Positions 1 through 5,241 of a stretch of 6,283 nucleotides of DNA are shown here, piece by piece. The stretch is from Bdellovibrionales bacterium (GTDB lineage Bacteria > Bdellovibrionota > Bdellovibrionia > Bdellovibrionales > UBA1609): assembly GCA_027451425.1 (NCBI GenBank), contig DAIDJH010000116.1:1-6283 (forward strand). Direction: 5' to 3'. Every line of letters begins with the position of its first letter. Position 1 is the first letter of the stretch. The position numbers and the translations under genes were made by a program. The notes beneath the pieces were generated by a model that did not search any database, had not been told where the DNA came from, and was given only the letters and a program-made list of their open reading frames with translations.

Positions 1-215
1 TTCTTCTTGGGTATCGTGCGAAGTGGGGCGCCCTTCTGATTGTTCTATTTTTAATACCGGTGACCTTCATGATGCACGCCTTCTGGAAGGTCAGTGACCC
101 CATGATGGCCAGCATGCAACAAATCATGTTTATGAAGAACCTATCAATGCTAGGCGCAGCGCTCTTAATATTTCATTTCGGCTCTGGCCCGCTCAGCCTT
201 GATGGCAAGGGCTGA
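1..215 (+). CDS. DoxX family membrane protein, C-terminal fragment
   Basis: The 5' end lies outside the window; the reading frame is open from base 3 and stops with TGA at 213-215, leaving about 70 residues. The fragment has a hydrophobic stretch (ALLIVLFLIPVTF), then MHAFWKVSD, a Met-rich connector, FMKNLSMLGAALLI, and the tail GSGPLSLDGKG. The H-x-F-W segment, the F-x-KN-x2-x-GA/G segment and the terminal G-x-G-x-x-SLD are the usual marks of the C-terminal half of small four-helix DoxX proteins. Members are inner-membrane proteins, some linked to quinone or thiosulfate oxidation or redox stress; most are uncharacterised, so no substrate can be given. The last 23 bases overlap the 3' end of the opposing ParB-like gene, so the two transcripts run into each other. 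Confidence 0.85.
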   Translation, partial: LLGYRAKWGALLIVLFLIPVTFMMHAFWKVSDPMMASMQQIMFMKNLSMLGAALLIFHFGSGPLSLDGKG

Positions 216-939
216 AGTAGGTGCATCGCTGAGTTTCTGAACCTATGTACCCGGGCAATCCCTCGGCAGCGGGGGATTGCGCCAGTTGCGCCGCTTGTTG
301 AACAGCTCCCTCAAAATTGCTTTGCACGTACGATAATGGGATGTGCTTTCTGAAGAAGTTGGCCCAAATAAAGCTTTCGAATAGAATGGAAGTTTTTTGA
401 AACGCTCCTGTTTGATCTTGAACCGCCCATGCAAGGCTTCGATAAATGTCATCATGCAATTGTAAAACGTTAGCGGGCAATTCGCTTGCCGGGAGCGGCC
501 CCTTGCCGTCTTCATAGAGATAGACTTGATGCGAAGATTCCATCTGCGACCAGAATTGATCTGTGCTCAAGTTGGACCAGTCGTTTGTCACTTGCACGTT
601 CACTGTGCGCAAGCCAGCGTCGTACAGGGCGAGCGAAAGGTGATGATGGTCGGTCATGTAAAATATGCGATGGGGCCCGATCACGACGGGTACTAGGTGC
701 TTCTTCATGAATTTTGTGAACTTATGTTGGCGCATGTTTTCGATTTTTTCGGTGCGGTCTTGGATCTCAATCATACCGGCCGAAAATTGCGTCGGGTGCA
801 GGTTTAAAATTGCAGTCGAGCAGACGTCATGCACTTTTGTGCTCGCACCGCACGGTGGTTCGGGCGGGATCTCCAACGCGTGAACGACCGGCTGAAACAG
901 TAGAACTGACAGTACTGTTGCAATAATAGTGCTTTTCAT
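193..939 (-). CDS. Secreted ParB-like (ParBc_2) protein
   Basis: A 248-residue protein with a Sec signal peptide (MKSTIIATVLSVLLFQPVVHA, cleavage likely after Ala21). The mature part begins with a short Cys-bearing segment (C30, C40), followed by LHPTQFSAGMIEI at about 47-59, a conserved-looking VVIGPHRIFYMTDHHHLSLAL block at about 85-104 with D97 and H98-H100, then DDIYRSLAWAVQD and FESFIWANFFR at about 163-197. This order matches my memory of the putative ParB-like nuclease family (Pfam ParBc_2), related in fold to ParB and sulfiredoxin. Nuclease activity for this family is a prediction only. Export argues against a role in chromosome partitioning. Four cysteines (30, 40, 239, 245) could form disulfides. 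AAGGGAGG (943-950) lies just before the ATG. The gene follows the DksA-like gene by 28 bp and is probably cotranscribed. Confidence 0.8.
   Translation of the reverse strand: MKSTIIATVLSVLLFQPVVHALEIPPEPPCGASTKVHDVCSTAILNLHPTQFSAGMIEIQDRTEKIENMRQHKFTKFMKKHLVPVVIGPHRIFYMTDHHHLSLALYDAGLRTVNVQVTNDWSNLSTDQFWSQMESSHQVYLYEDGKGPLPASELPANVLQLHDDIYRSLAWAVQDQTGAFQKTSILFESFIWANFFRKHIPLSYVQSNFEGAVQQAAQLAQSPAAEGLPGYIGSETQRCTYFSPCHQG
255..280 (+). other. Strong RNA hairpin inside ParB-like 3' coding region
   Basis: GCAATCCC (255-262) pairs exactly with GGGATTGC (273-280). In the plus-strand RNA the helix continues inward through U263-G272, C264-G271 and G265-C270, giving 11 pairs closed by a four-base loop (266-269). 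It lies about 40 bases past the DoxX stop codon. No U tract follows in either direction, so it is not a standard intrinsic terminator. In the minus-strand RNA the wobble pair becomes an A/C mismatch, so the structure forms better in the read-through transcript of the DoxX gene. A role in ending, stabilising or processing that transcript is inference. Confidence 0.4.
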
Positions 940-967
940 ATGCCTCCCTTACTAAGTTGGTGCGGTC

Positions 968-1396
968 TTACTCGATCGGCAGTCTGGCGGCAAGTTCACT
1001 GTTAAAGTCTTTCTCGGCAAGGCTTTCACACCTCTGGCAAAGGGGCGTTTCTGGCACAGTTTCAAGACGAAGTGGCTCAATTGGCGAATTACAGGAGAGA
1101 CATCTACCGTAAATTCCGTTGTCGATACGCTCAAGGGCATCGTCTATTTTGCGCAAAGTGCGAATATTTTGCTCTGACAAAGCACCCAACGTGTCGATCT
1201 CTTGGGTGTCCGACGCCAAATCGGCCTGGTGGAGGCGTGTGGACGAAATTTCGCCAACTTGCTCGGGTGCAAGTTCTTCAAGCGCCTGATGGCGAATTTC
1301 ATCTTCGCGTGACAAAACCGCCGCCCGCTTTTCTTCAAGCAGGCGTCTAAAATGACCGATGTCCAAATCTGTTCGCAGCTCTTCGCGTTCTTCCAT
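968..1396 (-). CDS. TraR/DksA family zinc-finger protein
   Basis: A 142-residue cytoplasmic protein. The N-terminal two thirds are charged and helical, as expected for the coiled coil that DksA-type factors insert into the RNA polymerase secondary channel. The zinc site is C99-x2-C102-x17-C120-x2-C123, preceded by RIDNGIYGRC and followed by LAEK. From D59 to C99 the spacing equals that from Asp74 to Cys114 in E. coli DksA as I recall it, so D59 is the Asp74 equivalent while the Asp71 position is His56. The protein is slightly shorter than E. coli DksA (151). It is therefore a DksA paralogue or variant that may not fully reproduce ppGpp-linked control. The start is the first ATG; no clear Shine-Dalgarno sequence precedes it. 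It is divergent from greB and heads a leftward pair with the ParB-like gene. Confidence 0.88.
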   Translation of the reverse strand: MEEREELRTDLDIGHFRRLLEEKRAAVLSREDEIRHQALEELAPEQVGEISSTRLHQADLASDTQEIDTLGALSEQNIRTLRKIDDALERIDNGIYGRCLSCNSPIEPLRLETVPETPLCQRCESLAEKDFNSELAARLPIE

Positions 1397-1504
1397 AACA
1401 GTTAGATGAATTGTGCAATCGTTATGCCACAGTTAACGTTGTATGATTTAAACGATAGCGTGCGTGCGTTGACGGTGGGGGAAAAAATCCTCTAGGGTAG
1501 ACAA
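1397..1504. promoter_or_regulatory. Divergent intergenic region, dksA-like / greB
   Basis: These 108 bp lie between the start codons of the two head-to-head transcription-factor genes and must hold promoters for both. On the plus strand TTGACG (1469-1474) is followed after 18 bp by TAGGGT (1493-1498), a fair sigma-70-type pair. I found no convincing pair for the leftward gene. GTTAAC at 1431-1436 is a simple 6-bp palindrome within an AT-rich stretch and is not assigned to any regulator. Confidence 0.5.
1469..1498 (+). promoter_or_regulatory. Candidate greB promoter, very short or no leader
   Basis: TTGACG (1469-1474) matches five of six -35 consensus bases. The spacer is 18 bp and TAGGGT (1493-1498) matches three of six -10 bases. 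Transcription would begin about 6-8 bases downstream, at or beside the A of the greB ATG (1505). The only ribosome-binding-like sequence, AGGG at 1494-1497, would then lie upstream of the RNA. Either the mRNA is leaderless or a more upstream promoter is used and AGGG serves as a weak site. Confidence 0.35.
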
Positions 1505-2002
1505 ATGTCGAACACGCCAAATTATATTACTCCACAAGGCCTACAGAAACTGCAAAACGAATTGCGTGCCCTGGTGTCCGAGGAGCGCCCCAATCTCGTC
1601 GCCACAGTTGCTTGGGCCGCCAGCAATGGGGACCGCAGTGAAAATGCGGATTACATTTATGGCAAGCGGCGACTGCGTGAAATCGACAAGCGAATCGCGA
1701 TTTTGACCAAAAAAATTGAAGAAGCCCGGGTGGTCGATCCGAAACAACAAAAGGGTGATCGCGTGCTTTTCGGCGCGACTGTTACAATTGAAGATGAGAA
1801 TGGGCAGCGCAAAACTTTTGCGATCGTCGGCGCTGACGAATCCGCGCCCGAAACCGGGCGGGTGTCGTGGCAGTCACCGTTGGCAAAAGCGCTGCTCGGC
1901 AAGAGAGTGGGGGATGAAGCTGTAATCAAAAGACCGGTTGGCGATTGGGTGATAGAAATTATCGGCGTCACATACAAGGGCCTTGAATTTAAGGAGTCAT
2001 GA
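1505..2002 (+). CDS. greB: Transcription elongation factor GreB
   Basis: A 165-residue Gre factor, close to the length of E. coli GreB. The N-terminal coiled coil opens with YITPQGLQKLQNEL and carries the tip NGDRSENADY (41-50), where D43 and E46 match the acidic pair that holds magnesium and drives transcript cleavage in backtracked RNA polymerase. YGKRRLREIDKRI follows. DPKQQKGDRVLFGATV (about 79-93) is the GreB-type linker into the C-terminal FKBP-like domain, which ends with SWQSPLAKALLGKRVGDEAV. The basic, GreB-like sequence after the tip and the QQ-x2-DRV-x-FGATV block favour GreB over GreA. The stop TGA overlaps the start of the serine hydrolase gene, so translation is probably coupled. 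The gene is divergent from the DksA-like factor, which uses the same RNA polymerase channel. Confidence 0.96.
   Translation: MSNTPNYITPQGLQKLQNELRALVSEERPNLVATVAWAASNGDRSENADYIYGKRRLREIDKRIAILTKKIEEARVVDPKQQKGDRVLFGATVTIEDENGQRKTFAIVGADESAPETGRVSWQSPLAKALLGKRVGDEAVIKRPVGDWVIEIIGVTYKGLEFKES
1991..1996 (+). promoter_or_regulatory. Shine-Dalgarno deciding the serine hydrolase start
   Basis: AAGGAG lies inside the last codons of greB. Two ATG codons follow in tandem, at 1999 and 2002. The spacer is 2 bases to the first and 5 bases to the second. Five bases is also the spacing seen before the deoxyhypusine-synthase-like gene and the DsbA-like gene, so the second ATG is preferred. Confidence 0.6.
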
Positions 2003-3456
2003 TGAGGCGGGCTGCATTCGTAATTTTGGCATTGTGTATTTCTGCACGCGGTGCGCGAGCGCGGACAAATTCCTCTCTGGATGTATCTGACTACAGCCAA
2101 TTTTTATTTCATCAAAACGATTTGCCGCCAACTCTTTCACGGCGACGGCGCGGTAAACGCACCGATGGCGCTCTCGTGATTTTAAACGGCAAAACGGCAT
2201 ACGAAAAGTACGCTCGCGGGTTCTCCGCCGACCGAATACACATCATGTGGTCAACGTCGAAAACCGTCATGGCGCTCCTTTACGGAGTGGCGATGCAAGA
2301 TCACAAAGTGCGACTCGATCAATCGATTTGCGATTTCGTGGCCGCGCATAAGAGCGGCCAGTGCGCCATTACCATTGGCGATTTGCTGCAGTGGTCGAGC
2401 GCGCTTGACTGGAACGAAGAGTATGAAAGGGGCAATATCCTCGCGTCTTCGGTGATTAATATGCTTTACGGAGCAGGTCATCGCGATATGGCGGCGTATG
2501 TGCTTGAGCATCCACTTGAAAAATCGGTGAAACCGGGGGCGTCGTGGCGTTACTCAAGCGGCGATTCAATTCTGCTGTCAAAAATATTACGAAAAGTTTT
2601 CGCAGTCAGTGATTTGCGTCCGGTGTTTCAGCAAAAACTATTTTTTCCACTGGGTGTGAAAGACGCGGTTTGGGAGGGCGACGATGCCGGCACGATCGGC
2701 GGGGCGTTTTATCTCTACTGTTCGGCGCGCGACTTAGCGAAGATCGGAGAAATCTTTCTGCGCCGCGGTCGCGTAAATGGCGTGCAACTCGTGGCTCCCG
2801 AATTTATTGATTTTATGGAGTCTGTTCCGCCCTCGTTCACCATGCGTCGGCCGGCCGATGAGCACATCCATCATGTTTCAGGAGCGCATATTTGGGTCAA
2901 CAAAGCTGCGGGTAAGCCGGGTGATCCGTTGTATGTGCCAATGCCCTGGCCCTACGCACCTGCTGATACGGTCGCCACAATCGGGCATTGGGGGCAATTT
3001 TTAATGGTGGTCCCCTCGATGAATTTGATTGCGGTACGAATCGGCGACACGCGAGATGATTCGTTTACAATTAACAGATTTGTCGAGCAGACGGTGAATT
3101 TTGCGCAAGGTAAACCGGTGACTGTAAAACAGTTGCCGGTGGCGCCCACGCCCAATCTCGCGGTGCATATTGCGGGGCCGGTGCACGCCGTCGCGTCGCC
3201 AGGGTTGATTTGGAAGTTTAAAGCCGCTCCGCTAGCGTTAGGGTACGAGGCCATGGCCGCGTGCAGCTGTCTATTTGTCACGAAAAGCACGGTGGCGCGC
3301 TGTCGTGACTTTGCCTTTGTTGATCAAATCCCCAATGTTGAACTGTCTATCAATCAACAGCACAAGCGGGTTAGGGCCGCGATCCCTTGGCTATCCGCTA
3401 TTTTTCATGAGACGGCGATGTTGCGGTCTCCCGAGAAGGGGTGCGTTCTTGAATAA
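2002..3456 (+). CDS. Exported serine hydrolase, beta-lactamase/NylB-like
   Basis: 484 residues from the preferred ATG (one more if 1999 is used). The signal peptide MRRAAFVILALCISARGARA probably exports it to the periplasm. Catalytic motifs of the serine beta-lactamase/DD-peptidase fold appear in order: S84-T-S-K87 (nucleophile and general base), Y184-S-S-G-D (tyrosine motif) and H329-W-G-Q (in place of K-T-G). The spacing and the YSSGDS form resemble class C-like and 6-aminohexanoate-dimer hydrolase relatives, so an esterase, amidase or peptidase is as likely as a beta-lactamase. The fold should end near residue 360. About 120 residues follow, including a compact cysteine-bearing tail (C421, C423, C434, C481) that the hydrolase domain does not need. 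The gene is coupled to greB by stop-start overlap. Resistance should not be inferred from the fold. Confidence 0.87.
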   Translation: MRRAAFVILALCISARGARARTNSSLDVSDYSQFLFHQNDLPPTLSRRRRGKRTDGALVILNGKTAYEKYARGFSADRIHIMWSTSKTVMALLYGVAMQDHKVRLDQSICDFVAAHKSGQCAITIGDLLQWSSALDWNEEYERGNILASSVINMLYGAGHRDMAAYVLEHPLEKSVKPGASWRYSSGDSILLSKILRKVFAVSDLRPVFQQKLFFPLGVKDAVWEGDDAGTIGGAFYLYCSARDLAKIGEIFLRRGRVNGVQLVAPEFIDFMESVPPSFTMRRPADEHIHHVSGAHIWVNKAAGKPGDPLYVPMPWPYAPADTVATIGHWGQFLMVVPSMNLIAVRIGDTRDDSFTINRFVEQTVNFAQGKPVTVKQLPVAPTPNLAVHIAGPVHAVASPGLIWKFKAAPLALGYEAMAACSCLFVTKSTVARCRDFAFVDQIPNVELSINQQHKRVRAAIPWLSAIFHETAMLRSPEKGCVLE

Positions 3457-3462
3457 CGTCGC

Positions 3463-3496
3463 TTGACAGGCGTAAAAAACAGACAGAGCCTAGGCC
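3463..3496 (+). promoter_or_regulatory. Candidate promoter for DHS-like gene
   Basis: TTGACA (3463-3468) is a perfect -35 hexamer placed just after the preceding stop codon. The best TA-starting hexamer, TAGGCC (3491-3496), lies after a 22-bp spacer, which is too long for ordinary sigma-70. At 17 bp the hexamer GAGCCT is poor. The -10 assignment is therefore unsafe, although an independent promoter in this gap is reasonable. Confidence 0.3.
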
Positions 3497-3501
3497 CAAT
3501 G

Positions 3502-3520
3502 TTGTGCGATTACCGCACGA
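3502..3520 (+). other. Leader hairpin abutting the ribosome-binding site
   Basis: TTGTGCG (3502-3508) pairs with CGCACGA (3514-3520) around the five-base loop ATTAC, giving seven pairs with one G-U. The Shine-Dalgarno sequence GAAGGAG starts at the next base (3521) and the ATG is at 3533. No T run follows, so it is not an intrinsic terminator of the upstream gene. It could keep the ribosome-binding site open or protect the mRNA 5' end. Confidence 0.45.
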
Positions 3521-3532
3521 GAAGGAGCCAAC

Positions 3533-4498
3533 ATGGGCCCGATAAGCGAATTTATCAATCACCACTATCGTCACTTTAATTCCGCGACATTGAAGGATGC
3601 CGCCGAAGCCTACCGCGTGCACCTTGAAAACGGCGGCAAAATGATGGTTACGCTGGCGGGCGCGATGAGCACGGGTGAACTTGGGCTCTCCCTCGCTGAA
3701 ATGATCCGTCAAGATAAGGTGCATGCAATCACTTGTACGGGCGCGAATCTTGAAGAAGACGTTTTTAATTTGGTGGCTCACGAGCATTACGTGCGCATTC
3801 CGCACTACCGCAATTTGACTCCGCAAGAAGAGCAAAAGTTACTGGATCGGCATTTGAATCGTGTGACCGATACGTGCATCCCCGAAGAAGAGGCCATTCG
3901 CAAAATTGAAAAAGTGATTCTCGCCAAGTGGCAAAAAGCGACGCAAGAGAAAAAAGAATATCTGCCACACGAATACTTTTATCAGATGCTCACCGAGGGG
4001 CTTCTGAAAAATGATTATCAAATCGACGTGAAAAATTCTTGGCTCATGGCCGCAGCTGAAAAGAATTTGCCGATTTTTGTGCCGGGGTGGGAAGACTCCA
4101 CTTTGGGCAATATTTTTGCCGGTCACGTGATCAACAATGAAGTGAGCCGGTATGTCGTGAAGTCCGGCATTTCATACATGGTGGAGCTTGCGCAGTGGTA
4201 TCAAAAAACCAAAACCTCGCGTGGGATCGGATTTTTTCAAATCGGCGGCGGTATTGCCGGCGACTTCCCCATCTGTGTGGTGCCGATGCTAGAACAGGAT
4301 CTTGGTAAAAAGACTCCGAAGTGGGCTTACTTTTGCCAGATCAGCGATTCAACTACGAGCTACGGTTCGTATTCGGGGGCTGTGCCCAACGAAAAGATCA
4401 CCTGGGGTAAGCTCGATATCTCATCGCCAAAATTTATTGTTGAGTCCGACGCCTCAATTGTGGCGCCGCTCATGTTCGCGTACATTTTGGGTTGGTGA
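3533..4498 (+). CDS. Deoxyhypusine synthase-like protein
   Basis: A 321-residue cytoplasmic enzyme of the deoxyhypusine synthase family (human enzyme 369). NAD-site segments are visible: TLAGAMSTGELG (40-51), TGANLEED (69-76) and PGWEDSTLGN in the middle. NEKITWGKLD carries K293, which aligns with the human lysine that takes the butylamine group from spermidine, along with the preceding Trp and Glu (W291, E287). Two other spermidine contacts differ: GGGIAGDF (238-245) has Asp where the human enzyme has His288, and Tyr occupies the Asp316 position. Bacteria lack eIF5A, so the acceptor is probably a small amine, as in homospermidine synthase, which evolved from this family in plants. That is inference. 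A strong AAGGAG lies 5 bases before ATG. The ZIP-like gene follows 35 bp downstream. Confidence 0.9.
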   Translation: MGPISEFINHHYRHFNSATLKDAAEAYRVHLENGGKMMVTLAGAMSTGELGLSLAEMIRQDKVHAITCTGANLEEDVFNLVAHEHYVRIPHYRNLTPQEEQKLLDRHLNRVTDTCIPEEEAIRKIEKVILAKWQKATQEKKEYLPHEYFYQMLTEGLLKNDYQIDVKNSWLMAAAEKNLPIFVPGWEDSTLGNIFAGHVINNEVSRYVVKSGISYMVELAQWYQKTKTSRGIGFFQIGGGIAGDFPICVVPMLEQDLGKKTPKWAYFCQISDSTTSYGSYSGAVPNEKITWGKLDISSPKFIVESDASIVAPLMFAYILGW

Positions 4499-4533
4499 AT
4501 AAGTTTTGTTCACGGAACTGAACAGCTTTTAGC

Positions 4534-5235
4534 ATGCTCATTGAAACCGTAGTCATTACTGCGAGCATGATCGGCTTTGCGGTGTTGCCGATTTTTTTAC
4601 CGCGCGTGCAAACTTACGGCGGTCCTATTTTATTGTTCGGTACGGGTTCGCTGCTAGGGATTTTTGCATTCGATTTGTTACCTGATTTTTATAAAATGGG
4701 TGGACTGGCGGGGTTACCACTGCTTATCGCTGTGTGGGTGGTTTATTCGCTGATTCATCTGTTTCACGATCATCAACATCATGTATCGGCAAATGGCGAG
4801 CGTGCTCGAACACCGTATGCATTTTTTATGGCGATCACGGCGCACTGTTTTACAAGCGGTCTTTTGCTCGGCGTTTCAAACCAATTCACAAAGCACTTGG
4901 CCGAGACCGTTTTTGTGGCGCTTTTGGTTCATAAGATTTATGAGGCGATCACGGTATCGACCATTCTGCTGAGTTTCAAACGGCGAATGTCATGGATGTT
5001 TCGTATGCTTGCGATCTATTTGCTGTCATTTCCGGCCGGAGTGATCGCTGCACATTTGTTCAGCGGCACAATTCACCACGCGGCGATTTTGCTTATCTCT
5101 GGCTTAGCGATCGGCAGTCTGGCGGGTTGTCTTGTTTTTGATTTCATTTTGCCGAGCGTTCGTTACGCCCGGCAAAATAGTCGACAATTGATTTGGTTGC
5201 TGGCGGGATTAATTCTTGCTCTGGTCCTTGTTTAG
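4534..5235 (+). CDS. ZIP-like metal transporter family membrane protein
   Basis: A 233-residue hydrophobic protein with about eight membrane helices (roughly 4-24, 29-50, 56-77, 94-117, 122-147, 154-176, 180-205, 215-232). A histidine-rich loop (H75, H78, H80, H82, H83) sits between helices 3 and 4, as in ZIP zinc/iron importers, and helix 2 has the FAFDLLPD ending typical of that family. The transport motifs are only partly kept. Helix 4 reads H104-C-F-T-S-G, where ZupT-type proteins have HNxxEG or HNxxDG. Helix 5 reads H133-K-I-Y-E137-A, where they have HEIPEG. It may bind a different metal, transport poorly or act as a sensor. No clear Shine-Dalgarno sequence precedes the ATG, which sits in the palindrome AGCATGCT. 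It may be read with the upstream gene. Confidence 0.75.
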   Translation: MLIETVVITASMIGFAVLPIFLPRVQTYGGPILLFGTGSLLGIFAFDLLPDFYKMGGLAGLPLLIAVWVVYSLIHLFHDHQHHVSANGERARTPYAFFMAITAHCFTSGLLLGVSNQFTKHLAETVFVALLVHKIYEAITVSTILLSFKRRMSWMFRMLAIYLLSFPAGVIAAHLFSGTIHHAAILLISGLAIGSLAGCLVFDFILPSVRYARQNSRQLIWLLAGLILALVLV

Positions 5236-5241
5236 AGCGAA

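Noticed and set aside
193..939. Chromosome-partition ParB role
   Set aside because: The protein has a signal peptide, lacks a visible helix-turn-helix DNA-binding domain and has no ParA partner nearby.
1657..2100. A 147-codon open frame antisense to greB and the hydrolase start
   Set aside because: It overlaps strongly supported genes, has no recognisable domain, and its composition is that of a reversed coding strand.
2002..3456. Antibiotic-resistance beta-lactamase
   Set aside because: The fold motifs are shared with many esterases and amidases, the K-T-G motif is replaced by H-W-G, and there is no regulator or mobile context.
3398..3835. A 145-codon open frame antisense to the DHS-like gene start
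   Set aside because: It overlaps the hydrolase tail and the conserved N-terminus of the DHS-like gene. It would run against the clear ribosome-binding site there and shows no family resemblance.
4506..4530. TGTTC...GAACA inverted repeat followed by TTTT after the DHS-like gene
   Set aside because: The stem is short with an eight-base loop, the T run is four bases, and a competing GTTC-ACG-GAAC pairing exists. It is neither a convincing terminator nor a recognisable LexA-type box.
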